Below, piece after piece: positions 34,804 to 44,037 of a stretch of 51,790 nucleotides of DNA. The notes under the pieces were generated by a model. It was given only the letters and a program-made list of their open reading frames with translations. It made no database searches and had not been told where the DNA came from. Position numbers and translations under genes: made by a program. How positions within the stretch are numbered: the stretch's first letter is position 1; each line of letters begins with the position of its first letter. The stretch comes from Methylococcaceae bacterium UBA662 (lineage in GTDB: Bacteria > Pseudomonadota > Gammaproteobacteria > Methylococcales > Methylomonadaceae): assembly GCA_002299425.1 (NCBI GenBank), contig DBNW01000065.1, positions 1-51,790 on the forward strand, read 5' to 3'.

Positions 34804-36314
34804 CAGGGTCGTTGCAATAAAGAAATGATGCGGGTGGCCACCAGTTCACCAATTTGGGTCAGGAACAAAGTGCCCATGTTGAGATGGAAGCGGCTTGCTT
34901 CCCGGCTGCCAATTACCAAAAGGCCTTCCAGTTGGGTCGATGACATGGGCACAATGGCCGCCGAGCGGACGGCTAGGGCGTGGTCGCCAAACAGGCTTTG
35001 GGCTTGCTCGACGCTTAAATTTCCGCAAAAAGGCAGGTTACTGGTCAGTTGCTTGCTAAAAAGCTTGAGTACAGCACTGTCAGGGTAAACAAATAGACCC
35101 GTAATATCGGCATCTGGGTTTTCCGCAGCTATCAGCAGGGCCGAAAAATCCATCAGAAACTGCTCTGACAGCACGGTATTCAGGTTTTCCGCCAGCTCCG
35201 GCAGGCTGTTTGCGTCGAGCAAGGCGAGAGTCAGTTGGTGCATTCTGCCTATTGAGGCGTCGTTTTCTCTGGCAATTTCAAGCAGCTCCGTCAGCTGGTT
35301 TTCCGTTTCGTGGTGTCTGTTACGGATCAGCTCCAGTTGTTTTGAAATCAATGATACCGCGTTGCCGCTGGGATGTGGAATACGAAGGTGTTCTAAAAGC
35401 CCTAGGTGTTGGTCAAAAAAATCAGGGTGTTGGCGCAGGTATTGTTCGATTTGCGCGGGAGTTAAAGCACCCTCGTTCGGGTCATGGGTGGCTTGAATTT
35501 GTCCGTCAAAAACTGAGTCCGCAGGGCCCGTCAGGTAAACGGGGTGGCCGCGGCCTGGCCATTTGACCGTTAAAACGCCGCCTGGAAGTTCAACTTGCAC
35601 GGTATGGTCCAGTACATGCTGTTCAACGCCCACCACCACCGCCGCGCAGGCACCGCTGCCACAGGCCAACGTTTCCCCCGCACCGCGCTCGTACACTCTC
35701 AGTTTAATGCGATTGCGATCTAGAATTTGCATGAAGCCAATATTGGCGCGTTCGGGAAACGCCGGGTGGCTTTCCAGTTCCTTGCCAAGCTCCCCAACCG
35801 GGGCCGTTTTGACATCGTTAACTTGAAACACGGCATGGGGATTGCCTAGGGACACCGCGCCGAAGGCCTTTTCTGAATTGTTCACCAGAACACTGTAGAA
35901 CTTAGCTTCTTGCTCGGCATGTAACGGAATTTCATGCGGGGCATGGCGCGGAATGCCCATGTTAACGGTGATCAGGTTATTTTCCTCGAAATGCAGCAGC
36001 AGTTGCCCGGCACCGGTATCAACGCAGATTTCTGATTTTTCGGACAATTTTTTTTCGCGCACAAAGCGGGCAAAACAGCGTGCGCCATTGCCGCATTGAC
36101 AGACTTCCCCGCCATCGGCGTTGAAAATTCGGTACTTGAAATCTGCGTTGGCGGTCACGGGCGGCTCCACCAGCAGTAATTGATCAAAACCGATGCCGTA
36201 ATGGCGATCCGCCCAGTGCCGAATTTGTCCGGGCATTAGGTCAACTTGTTGATTGATAGCATCAATAACCACAAAGTCATTGCCTAGTCCGTGCATTTTT
36301 GTAAATTTAAGCAT
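34803..36314 (-). CDS. dapF: diaminopimelate epimerase fused to a DUF484 (GAF-like) domain
   Basis: Residues 1 to about 273 are a complete diaminopimelate epimerase, with the start MLKFTKMHGLGNDFVVIDA and the two catalytic cysteines in CGNGARCFA (about 76) and ACGSGACAA (about 220). This enzyme makes meso-diaminopimelate for peptidoglycan and lysine. From about residue 282 (EGALTPAQIEQYLRQHPDFF) to 503 the chain is a DUF484 protein, a coiled coil followed by a GAF-like domain. These are normally two adjacent genes (dapF and yigA). Here one uninterrupted frame covers both. The xerC start follows with a one-base overlap. Confidence 0.92.
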   Translation of the reverse strand: MLKFTKMHGLGNDFVVIDAINQQVDLMPGQIRHWADRHYGIGFDQLLLVEPPVTANADFKYRIFNADGGEVCQCGNGARCFARFVREKKLSEKSEICVDTGAGQLLLHFEENNLITVNMGIPRHAPHEIPLHAEQEAKFYSVLVNNSEKAFGAVSLGNPHAVFQVNDVKTAPVGELGKELESHPAFPERANIGFMQILDRNRIKLRVYERGAGETLACGSGACAAVVVGVEQHVLDHTVQVELPGGVLTVKWPGRGHPVYLTGPADSVFDGQIQATHDPNEGALTPAQIEQYLRQHPDFFDQHLGLLEHLRIPHPSGNAVSLISKQLELIRNRHHETENQLTELLEIARENDASIGRMHQLTLALLDANSLPELAENLNTVLSEQFLMDFSALLIAAENPDADITGLFVYPDSAVLKLFSKQLTSNLPFCGNLSVEQAQSLFGDHALAVRSAAIVPMSSTQLEGLLVIGSREASRFHLNMGTLFLTQIGELVATRIISLLQRP

Positions 36315-36355
36315 GGTTTTTAAAACGTTTTAAGGTGTGTGGTTTGCGTTTCCCG

Positions 36356-39037
36356 TTAGTACCTAAGTACCTTGCTAACGCGTACCAGATCAGCGTTGTT
36401 CGGGATGGTTTCGATGCTAAAGCCAAGGCGTCGCATCAGGGCCAGCATGGCCTGGTTATCCGCCAACACCTCGGCTTCAAATGCAGCGATACCTTGGTCT
36501 TTGGCAGTTTGCATGAGGGTTTTCATAAGCTGCGTTCCTATGCCCAGGCATTGGCAATCATCAGCCACCACCAGAGCGAATTCCGCCGAATAGCCGTCGG
36601 GGTTGCGCATGTAGCGGCCTACTCCCAGTTCATCGGGCAGTTTTTTATCCTCGGTGACGGCGACAAAGGCCATCTCGCGGTCGTAGTCAATTTGGGTGAA
36701 ACGCACCACCATCTCCGGGTTCAGCTCGTGCAGGGCTTGGCGGAAACGGAAGTATTTGCTGCGTTCGGACAAACGGCCGACAAAATTTTTCTCTAACACG
36801 GCATCTTCGGGCTTGATGGGGCGGATGGTGATGGTGACGCCGTTGCTCAGTTGGTGGTGTTGGATCAGTTCATGCGGGTAAGGGTGAATGGCTAAGTGCG
36901 CGTAGGCATTGAGTTGATGCGAGGTGTGTACTTTCATGCGGGCGTCAACGGCGATGGCGCCCTGAGCGTCGACGATCAGCGGGTTGATGTCCATCTCTAG
37001 GATTTCCGGCAATTCACTGACCAGGGTAGAAATGTTTAACAACACCGTGATCAAGGCTTTTTGGTTGGCGGGTGGCAAGTCGCGGAACGCTTTCAGGTAA
37101 CGGGCGGCCTTGGTTTTTGCCAACAGTTGTTCAGCCATGTACGTGTTTAATGGCGGCAAGGCTACCGCAGTGTCTTGCAGTATTTCTACCAAGGTGCCGC
37201 CGAGGCCGATGCTGATGGCCGGGCCGAACACCGGGTCCCTGATCACGCCGATCATCAGTTCCCGACCGCTGGCGGATTTGAACATCGGTTCAACCGTCAT
37301 GGTGATTTGTGCCAGTTCCGGCTGCAACGCCCTAATGGCTGCTGTCATTTCTACAAAATGGCGGCAGAGTGCCTCGGCAGAGCCGATGTTCAGACGCACC
37401 CCGCCAATGTCCGATTTATGGCTGAATTCGGCCATGTCGATTTTTAGCACCACCGGAAACCCTAGGGTTTCAGCGGCGATGAGCGCCTCTTTGGTCGAGC
37501 CCACGCGCAGAGTTTGGGTGATGGGGATATGAAAGGCGGCCAGGATGGCTTTGGCCTCCTGTGCGGTCAACACCTGCCGGTTTTCGGCCAAGACTTGCCC
37601 TATGATCAAGCGGGCACCGGAAACACTCGGCCTAGCCAATTCATCGCTGGTTTCGGGTATTTGTTTCAGTAAGATCTGGTTTTTGTAGTGGCGGGTTAAA
37701 AAAGAGAAAGCATCGACCGCCGTCTCTGGGGTGCTGAAGTGTGCGACTTTGCTGTTGGCAAACAAAGCCCGCCCGGCCTGCACTTTGGCACCGCCTGTCC
37801 AGGAAGCTAGAATGGGTTTTTTGCTGGTTTCCGATCCGGCGATCACACATTCGGCGACTTCGGTGGGGTTGGTCATCGCCTGCGGTGTCAAAATGACCAA
37901 AATGCCGTCGATGCTGTCATCGGCCAAACACACCGACAAGGCCTGCTGGTAACGGTCAGCAGTGGCGTCGCCCAAAATATCGATCGGGTTGGCATGGGAC
38001 CAATGTACCGGCAACACGGTGTTGAGTGCGGCGAGGGTGGCGGGGTTTAGCTCAGCCATTGTGATGCCGACATCTTCGGCACGGTCGGTACTCATCACGC
38101 CGGGACCGCCAGCGTTGGTGATGATCGCCAGCCGATCGTTGGTTACTTCGTAGTTGTTCGCCAACACCCGGGCGGCTGCGAACAGTTCGTTGATGCTGTA
38201 CACCCGCACCACCCCCGCCCGCTCAATGGCGGCATTAAAAACATTGTCGCCGCCGACCAGCGCACCGGTGTGCGACATGGCTGCTTTGCGGCCGACTTCA
38301 TGGCGGCCGGATTTGATTAATACCACCGGCTTTAGGCGGGCGGCTGCTTTAAGTCCGCTTAAAAAACGCCGGGCTGCACGGATGCCTTCCACATACATCA
38401 AAATGCCGGTGGTTTTGCTGTCGGTCGCCAGATAATCGAGCACCTCGCCGAAATCAATGTCGGCCGCACCGCCCATCGACACCACCGTGGAAAAACCAAT
38501 GTCTTGGGCTTTTGCCCAGTCCAAAATGGCCGTACACACGGCACCCGATTGCGATAACAAGGCCAGGTTGCCATCTTTGATGACACCGTCGCCAAACGTC
38601 GCGTTCAGCAGGCTGCTTGGGCGCGCTAAACCCAGGCAATTCGGGCCGATAATGCGGATGCCGTAGCGGTGGGCTATGGCCAGCACCTCGTGCTGCAAAC
38701 GCAGACCTTCTGCGCCTAATTCGCCAAAACCGGCGGTGATGATGATGAGGGCGGCCACGCCTTTATCGCCGCATTGGCGGACAATGCCCGGCACCGTTGG
38801 CGCGGGCGTGGCAATTACCACTAGGTCCAATTCTCCCGGCACACTGGTGATATCCGGGTAGGCCGGCAAGCCCATCAGGCTGGGGTGTTTGGGGTTCACC
38901 GGGTACAGGGCACCGTCAAACCCGGCTTCCTGCATGTTCAGCAACAATCGGTAACCGACGCTCTCAATGCGCTCGGATGCCCCCACAATGGCAACGGATT
39001 GGGGGGAAAAAAAACGGTGTAGGTAGTGTGGCCCCAT
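36356..39037 (-). CDS. acetyl-CoA-synthetase (ADP-forming)-like protein with C-terminal GNAT acetyltransferase domain
   Basis: The 893-residue protein begins with a CoA-binding domain (VAIVGASERIESVGYRLLLN), continues with two succinyl-CoA-ligase-like domains, then an ATP-grasp domain (about residues 480-700, with VVLKIDMAEFSHKSDIGGV), and ends with a GNAT acetyltransferase domain (about 730-893, motif A at CQCLGIGTQLM). This is the architecture of Pat/YfiQ-type protein lysine acetyltransferases, in which the ligase part is usually inactive and senses ligands. Targets such as acetyl-CoA synthetase are known in enterobacteria. Whether the ligase part is active here cannot be judged from the sequence alone. 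Confidence 0.88.
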   Translation of the reverse strand: MGPHYLHRFFSPQSVAIVGASERIESVGYRLLLNMQEAGFDGALYPVNPKHPSLMGLPAYPDITSVPGELDLVVIATPAPTVPGIVRQCGDKGVAALIIITAGFGELGAEGLRLQHEVLAIAHRYGIRIIGPNCLGLARPSSLLNATFGDGVIKDGNLALLSQSGAVCTAILDWAKAQDIGFSTVVSMGGAADIDFGEVLDYLATDSKTTGILMYVEGIRAARRFLSGLKAAARLKPVVLIKSGRHEVGRKAAMSHTGALVGGDNVFNAAIERAGVVRVYSINELFAAARVLANNYEVTNDRLAIITNAGGPGVMSTDRAEDVGITMAELNPATLAALNTVLPVHWSHANPIDILGDATADRYQQALSVCLADDSIDGILVILTPQAMTNPTEVAECVIAGSETSKKPILASWTGGAKVQAGRALFANSKVAHFSTPETAVDAFSFLTRHYKNQILLKQIPETSDELARPSVSGARLIIGQVLAENRQVLTAQEAKAILAAFHIPITQTLRVGSTKEALIAAETLGFPVVLKIDMAEFSHKSDIGGVRLNIGSAEALCRHFVEMTAAIRALQPELAQITMTVEPMFKSASGRELMIGVIRDPVFGPAISIGLGGTLVEILQDTAVALPPLNTYMAEQLLAKTKAARYLKAFRDLPPANQKALITVLLNISTLVSELPEILEMDINPLIVDAQGAIAVDARMKVHTSHQLNAYAHLAIHPYPHELIQHHQLSNGVTITIRPIKPEDAVLEKNFVGRLSERSKYFRFRQALHELNPEMVVRFTQIDYDREMAFVAVTEDKKLPDELGVGRYMRNPDGYSAEFALVVADDCQCLGIGTQLMKTLMQTAKDQGIAAFEAEVLADNQAMLALMRRLGFSIETIPNNADLVRVSKVLRY

Positions 39038-39125
39038 AAATGCTCCAGCTGGTTAGTCCGGCTAGGGTAGCATTTTTGCTGGAACCGGTTAAATTTTCCT
39101 GAAACAAGCTGCCCGGCTAACCTGT

Positions 39126-39998
39126 TTAAGATGCGGCTTCGGCATGGCTGGGCAGCGATTTGGCGGTGGGGTAGGTTTTGTTGGGTTTTTTGGCACCCTG
39201 GCACTCGACGCTGAAATGCTCGACGGTCTCGCCCAGCTTGATGGCGGTCAGTTTTCCGCCCCATAGGCAGCCGGTGTCGATGGCATAACAGTTAGCACCC
39301 TCATAGTAGCCGAGCGTCGACCAATGCCCAAAAATGATGCGCAGGTCCGCGCTTTTTCGGTGGGGTACTTCAAACCAGGGTATCAGGCCTTTTGGCTGTG
39401 AGCCGACGGGTCCGCTGTTGGCAAAATCGAGCTTGCCGGTGCTGTCGCAGTAACGCATACGCGTGAAACAGTTGACGATAAAACGCAGGCGGGCCACGCC
39501 TTTTAAGTCGGCCGACCAACTGTTGGGTTTGTTGCCGTACATTTGCTTCAAAAACAGAGGGTAGTTTGGGCTTCTTAGCGTTTTTTCAACCAGACTGGCC
39601 ATTTTTTGGGTTTTTTTTAAATCCCATTGTGGGGGCAAGCCGGCGTGCAGCAGGCAAAAATCGCCGTTGTAATGGAACAACGGCCTAAACCGCAACCAGT
39701 CAATCAATTCGCCGCAATCCGGGGCTTCCAGCACTTGACTGAGGGCGTCTTTTTTTTGCGCTGACTTAGGGACGCAGGATGCGGCTAACAGGTGCATGTC
39801 GTGGTTGCCGAGAACAGCCACGGCGGTCTCCCCTAAGTTCTTCACAAAGCGCAAGGTATCTAGGGATTTGGGGCCCCGGTTGACCAAATCGCCGGCAAAC
39901 CAAAGCGTGTCACGACGTTCGTCAAAGTTTAGTCGGTCAAGCAGGCGCAGCAAGTCGTCAAAGCAACCTTGTACGTCGCCGATTGCATAGGTGGCCAC
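39126..39998 (-). CDS. apaH: symmetrical bis(5'-nucleosyl)-tetraphosphatase
   Basis: ApaH hydrolyses diadenosine tetraphosphate to ADP and also removes Np4 caps from RNA. The 290-residue protein has the metallophosphatase motifs GDVQGCFDDL, GDLVNRGPKS and GNHDMHLLA, and the metal-binding HAGLPP. The start is GTG; it overlaps the apaG stop by one base (TAGTG). E. coli has the same apaG-apaH order. Confidence 0.95.
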   Translation of the reverse strand: MATYAIGDVQGCFDDLLRLLDRLNFDERRDTLWFAGDLVNRGPKSLDTLRFVKNLGETAVAVLGNHDMHLLAASCVPKSAQKKDALSQVLEAPDCGELIDWLRFRPLFHYNGDFCLLHAGLPPQWDLKKTQKMASLVEKTLRSPNYPLFLKQMYGNKPNSWSADLKGVARLRFIVNCFTRMRYCDSTGKLDFANSGPVGSQPKGLIPWFEVPHRKSADLRIIFGHWSTLGYYEGANCYAIDTGCLWGGKLTAIKLGETVEHFSVECQGAKKPNKTYPTAKSLPSHAEAAS

Positions 39999-40375
39999 TA
40001 ATGCAACGTCCTTGGGATGGAGAGGGTGAAACGGGGGATGGGGGCGTCAAATTGGTCGCCCTCGTCGGAACACAAGGTGTAGGCCCCTTGCATGGTGCCT
40101 ACCGGGGTGTTGAGCATCGCCCCGCTGGTGTAGGTAAACGTCTCCCCGGGTCGTATGTAAGGTTGTTCGCCGACCACGCCCTCACCCCGCACCTCCTGGA
40201 CTTTGCCGTTGGCATCGGTAATCAGCCAATGGCGGCTCAGCAGCCTGGCCGCTACGTCGCCATCGTTGGTAATGCGGATGGTGTAGGCAAACACATAGCG
40301 GCCTTGCTCGGGTGCAGATTGCGCGGCAATAAAATGCGGGGTCGCAGCAACGATGATTTTGTTTTTTTGGCCCAT
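39998..40375 (-). CDS. apaG: ApaG protein (Co2+/Mg2+ efflux-associated)
   Basis: ApaG is a small beta-sandwich protein linked to metal resistance in Salmonella. The product is 125 residues, equal to E. coli ApaG, if started at the ATG at 40375. An upstream in-frame start at 40453 would add 26 residues. Family motifs are FAYTIRITNDGDVAARLLSR, HWLITDANG and FTYTSGAMLNTPVGTMQG. It is followed by apaH with a one-base overlap. Confidence 0.95.
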   Translation of the reverse strand: MGQKNKIIVAATPHFIAAQSAPEQGRYVFAYTIRITNDGDVAARLLSRHWLITDANGKVQEVRGEGVVGEQPYIRPGETFTYTSGAMLNTPVGTMQGAYTLCSDEGDQFDAPIPRFTLSIPRTLH

Positions 40376-40472
40376 TGTCGGATGATACGTTGCAGTTTGG
40401 AGGTTTATTTCAGCGTAACTCGCAGCCAAAGGCAAGCGGCTATTTTTTACCATTATTTTTAAAGGTTAAACG

Positions 40473-41864
40473 GTGCATATCCACATTTTAGGTATTTGCG
40501 GTACGTTCATGGGTGGGTTGGCTGTTTTGGCCCAACAATTAGGCCATGAAGTGAGCGGTTCTGACCAGAACGTCTACCCGCCGATGAGCGTCCAGCTAGA
40601 AGAGCAGGGTATCCACTTAATGACCGGCTACCAAGCCGAAAATTTAACACCAAGGCCGCACCAGGTGATCATCGGTAACGCCCTGTCACGCGGCAACCCG
40701 GAAGTTGAGGCGGTGTTGAACTGCGGCTTGCCTTATGTTTCCGGGCCGCAATGGCTGGCGGAACAAGTGCTTAAAGAAAAGTGGGTGCTGGCAGTAGCCG
40801 GAACCCACGGCAAAACCAGCACCAGTGCCATGTTGGCGTGGATTTTGGAGCATCAAGGTTTAGCCCCAGGTTTTCTAATTGGCGGTGTGCCGTTGAATTT
40901 CGGTGTCTCGGCTCGCTTAGGGGCGTCGGATTTTTTTGTCATTGAGGCGGATGAATACGATTCGGCTTTTTTTGACAAACGTTCCAAGTTTGTCCATTAC
41001 CGGCCCCGTACCGCCATCCTGAACAACTTAGAATACGACCATGCCGATATTTTCCCCGATTTGGATGCCATCAAAACCCAATTCCAGTATTTGCTGAGGA
41101 CGGTGCCGGGGACGGGCTTGATTATCAGCCCGGCGCACGATGCCAGTATTAACGATGTTGTGAACAGAGGCTGCTGGACACCGTGTGTCCAGACCTCGAT
41201 AGGTGGTCATGCCCAGTGGAATGCGGTGTTGACGCATGCCGATGGCAGCCGTTTTAGGGTTATCTTAGGCGGTGCCGACCAAGGCGAAGTGGTATGGCCG
41301 TTGACCGGCTTGCACAATGTCGCAAATGCGCTGTCGGCCATCGCCGCTGCCCACCATGCAGGCGTCAGTGCCGCTGCCGCAGTGGCCGCCTTGGCCCGAT
41401 TCCAAGGTGTTAAACGGCGCATGGAAGCAGTCGCTGAGGCCAACGGCATCACCCTGTACGATGATTTTGCCCACCATCCGACCGCCATCCAAACCACCCT
41501 GGACGGCTTACGCAAAAAACTGGGCCAGCAAGGCCGGATTATTGCCGTGCTCGAACCGCGCTCCAACACCATGCGCTTAGGTGTCCACAGCCAAACTTTG
41601 GCGGCTTCCCTAGCCAATGCGGATTTGGCTGTTTTGTACCAACCGCCCGGCTTGGGTTGGGATTGTGGGCCATTGTCCGGCTGTGCTGACAACATTCAAG
41701 TGTTCCAGGATTTGCAGGGTATTGTCGACAAGCTGGTGGCAACCGCTAAACCGGGCGACCGTATCGTGCTGATGAGCAATGGTAGTTTTGGCGGTCTGCA
41801 ACACGCTCTGCGGCAGGCCTTAGGTATGGCTTCGGAGCTGGCATTAACCGCAGCTACAAATTAG
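40473..41864 (+). CDS. mpl: UDP-N-acetylmuramate:L-Ala-gamma-D-Glu-meso-DAP ligase
   Basis: Mpl attaches a recycled peptidoglycan tripeptide to UDP-MurNAc. The 463-residue Mur ligase starts MHIHILGICGTFMGGLAVLA, with the ATP-binding AGTHGKTSTSAM and the central ADEYDSAFFDKRSKFVHY. It starts with GTG and is preceded by AAAGG. A GC-rich imperfect stem lies just after the stop (about 41873-41894), without a T run. It is divergent from apaG. Confidence 0.95.
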   Translation: MHIHILGICGTFMGGLAVLAQQLGHEVSGSDQNVYPPMSVQLEEQGIHLMTGYQAENLTPRPHQVIIGNALSRGNPEVEAVLNCGLPYVSGPQWLAEQVLKEKWVLAVAGTHGKTSTSAMLAWILEHQGLAPGFLIGGVPLNFGVSARLGASDFFVIEADEYDSAFFDKRSKFVHYRPRTAILNNLEYDHADIFPDLDAIKTQFQYLLRTVPGTGLIISPAHDASINDVVNRGCWTPCVQTSIGGHAQWNAVLTHADGSRFRVILGGADQGEVVWPLTGLHNVANALSAIAAAHHAGVSAAAAVAALARFQGVKRRMEAVAEANGITLYDDFAHHPTAIQTTLDGLRKKLGQQGRIIAVLEPRSNTMRLGVHSQTLAASLANADLAVLYQPPGLGWDCGPLSGCADNIQVFQDLQGIVDKLVATAKPGDRIVLMSNGSFGGLQHALRQALGMASELALTAATN

Positions 41865-42005
41865 AATACCCGCCACGCTTACTGCGTGCGGCAAAACCGA
41901 TCTCCACGAATCCTTATGTCAAGATACTCAAGTCATCCTATTGACTTCTGACAGTCCAACTGTCGGCTAAACGCTTACCGGCTTAAAACTATTTTTGGAA
42001 CTCCC

Positions 42006-43631
42006 ATGTCTCGCCCCTCTGAACCCATCGCCACCGACATCCACGCCTATTTGGCCCAACACGAACGCAAGGAATTGCTGCGTTTTTTAACCTGCGGCAA
42101 CGTCGACGACGGCAAAAGCACTTTGATAGGTCGTTTGCTGCACGACTCGAAAATGATTTACGAAGATCAACTAGCCGCCGTCGCCGCCGACAGCGTGAAG
42201 TCTGGCACCACCGGTGTCGGCAATATTGACTTAGCGCTATTGGTGGACGGCTTGCAGGCTGAGCGCGAGCAAGGCATTACCATTGATGTTGCCTACCGGT
42301 ACTTTTCGACGTCGACGCGCAAATTCATCATTGCCGATACCCCAGGCCACGAGCAATACACCCGCAACATGGCCACGGGTGCCTCCACCTGTGACTTAGC
42401 CATCATTTTGATTGATGCCCGTTACGGTGTGCAAACGCAAACGAAGCGCCATAGCTTCATTGCTTCCTTGCTAGGCATCAAGCACATCATCGTCGCCGTC
42501 AATAAAATGGATTTGGTCGATTACAGCGCACAAGCCTTTGACGGTATTCGTCAGGATTATCTGAAATTTGTCGCCAGCCTAGATTTGCACGACATCCTAT
42601 TTATCCCGCTGTCGGCACTCGATGGCGACAATGTCGTCAACCCCAGCGACAAGATGCCCTGGTACACCGGCACTCCTTTGATGGAAGCGTTGAACACCGT
42701 CGTCCTTACCAACGACCGCAACTTCACTGATGCCCGTTTCCCCGTGCAATATGTCAACCGTCCCAACCTTGATTTTCGCGGTTTTTGCGGTACCGTAGCT
42801 TCCGGCGTGTTTCAGCAAGGCGATACCGTCACCGTGTTGCCGTCTGAAAAATCCAGCAAAATCAGATCTATTGTGACTTTCGATGGGGATGTGCAACAAG
42901 CTTTCGCGCCGATGTCAGTGACTTTTACGCTGGAAGATGAGATCGACGTCAGCCGTGGTGATATGCTGGTCGGCCAACAAAAACAAACCGCCTGCGTGGC
43001 CGATAAATTCAAAGCGCACATCGTCTGGATGCACGCACGGGCACTGGTACCTGGCCGCCAATACACCCTTAAATTGGCCACCCGCAGCGTGTCCGGCTCG
43101 GTGGCCATGATTCACCACCGGATTGACATCAACACCCTAGAACACCACGATGCCAGCGAGCTGCACTTGAATGAAATCGGCTGCTGCACCGTTTCAGTGA
43201 ATGCTCCAGTGGTGTTCGATGCCTACAAAACCAGCCGCAGCACCGGCTCATTCATCATCATTGACCGTCTAAGCAATGGCACGGTTGGTGCGGGTATGAT
43301 CCTAGGCCTTGGCGACGAAGCCGATTTTCGACCGGTAACATTGGCAGAAAAGGCTGCGCGATTCTGCCAGAAACCGACAGCTATTTCATTGAACGGCAAA
43401 GCCAGTAAAGCCTTGGCCTACCAATTGGAGAGAAGGTTGTTTGATAACGGTCACGCCAGCACGGTACTGGAAACCCCTAGCGCCAGCCTGGTGCAGGCCA
43501 TCACGGCCGCAGGCCTAGTGTGTGTGTGTGTGGAGGCCGACCCTAGCCTAGTGGATGTCAGTTTTAATGCCGACTACTTGCCTCTGGATGACATCTACAC
43601 AGATTTGAAGGACAGTAAAATTATTTACTGA
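42006..43631 (+). CDS. cysN: sulfate adenylyltransferase subunit 1 (CysN) with a degenerate APS-kinase-like tail
   Basis: CysN is the GTPase subunit that, with CysD, makes adenosine 5'-phosphosulfate from sulfate and ATP. The 541-residue protein has the GTPase motifs GNVDDGKST, DTPGHEQYTRNM and NKMD in order, with the beta-barrel domains following. CysN alone is about 475 residues; the extra C-terminal 70 or so (RFCQKPTAISLNGKASKALA onward) align with the start of an APS kinase domain, but the P-loop GxxGxGKS has become LNGKASKA and most of the domain is gone. No cysD precedes it: mpl lies upstream. A (GT)7 run lies in the tail. Confidence 0.93.
   Translation: MSRPSEPIATDIHAYLAQHERKELLRFLTCGNVDDGKSTLIGRLLHDSKMIYEDQLAAVAADSVKSGTTGVGNIDLALLVDGLQAEREQGITIDVAYRYFSTSTRKFIIADTPGHEQYTRNMATGASTCDLAIILIDARYGVQTQTKRHSFIASLLGIKHIIVAVNKMDLVDYSAQAFDGIRQDYLKFVASLDLHDILFIPLSALDGDNVVNPSDKMPWYTGTPLMEALNTVVLTNDRNFTDARFPVQYVNRPNLDFRGFCGTVASGVFQQGDTVTVLPSEKSSKIRSIVTFDGDVQQAFAPMSVTFTLEDEIDVSRGDMLVGQQKQTACVADKFKAHIVWMHARALVPGRQYTLKLATRSVSGSVAMIHHRIDINTLEHHDASELHLNEIGCCTVSVNAPVVFDAYKTSRSTGSFIIIDRLSNGTVGAGMILGLGDEADFRPVTLAEKAARFCQKPTAISLNGKASKALAYQLERRLFDNGHASTVLETPSASLVQAITAAGLVCVCVEADPSLVDVSFNADYLPLDDIYTDLKDSKIIY
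43518..43532 (+). repeat. (GT)7 dinucleotide run near the 3' end of cysN
   Basis: Fifteen alternating G and T bases encode the VCVCV stretch of the degenerate tail. Slippage here would shift the frame, but only of the last 35 or so residues. Confidence 0.6.
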
Positions 43632-43706
43632 TGTTACGCAGTAACGATAAAAACCCCGTTTGCCGCGCCGAGTACCGGAGCTTTTGCCGGGATTAGCCCG
43701 ACAGGG

Positions 43707-43726
43707 GTGCGGCAGGGATGCCGCAC
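43707..43726. repeat. hairpin within the repeat element
   Basis: GTGCGGCA (43707-43714) pairs perfectly with TGCCGCAC (43719-43726) around a four-base loop. A second stem, GTTGGCAGA with TCTGCCAAC (43727-43735 and 43752-43760), follows at once. Confidence 0.6.
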
Positions 43727-43815
43727 GTTGGCAGAGGGGTAGGATGCCCCTTCTGCCAACCCCCGGCAAAAGCGAGGAACGCAGGGAAAAAGCGGCAATC
43801 GGGCCGCCTTTTCTT

Positions 43816-43854
43816 GGGTTACTTATCTTTGGCGGCGCAAAAGATAAGTAACCC
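43816..43854. repeat. 15-base perfect palindrome within the repeat element
   Basis: GGGTTACTTATCTTT (43816-43830) and AAAGATAAGTAACCC (43840-43854) form a perfect stem with a nine-base loop, GGCGGCGCA. Palindromes of this general form (GGTTACTT...AAGTAACC around a GGCGGCGCA-like loop) recur between genes in many proteobacterial genomes and are often mis-annotated as small proteins. Confidence 0.7.
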
Positions 43855-44037
43855 GCCTGCCGGTGCGGAAACCGGCTTTAATAAACTGTCGCGTTAGCGA
43901 CACAAAACCTTGCGATGCTTAGGTAAGCAGTAATGGCCTGCGTAACATCAGTTATTTACTGACCGCTGCTAAAAGCCAAAACGCAACGGCAGCCGAGTAG
44001 CTCGGGTAACGGCTTTATCGTTGCCCGACATGTCGGC

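Larger units (their letters stand above)
43621..43962. mobile_element. MITE-like inverted-repeat element after cysN
   Basis: An 11-base direct repeat TTATTTACTGA flanks the region (43621-43631 and 43952-43962). A 15-base perfect inverted repeat, ACTGATGTTACGCAG (43627-43641) with its complement at 43938-43952, lies at its ends. The roughly 320 bases inside hold no credible gene but are packed with hairpins. The left direct repeat contains the cysN stop codon. It resembles a non-autonomous insertion with target duplication, sitting between the convergent ends of cysN and rpoS. Confidence 0.5.

Noticed and set aside
43660..43851. A 63-codon open frame within the repeat element
   Set aside because: It runs through the hairpins, and its end is encoded by the palindrome; such frames are common artefacts of this kind of repeat.
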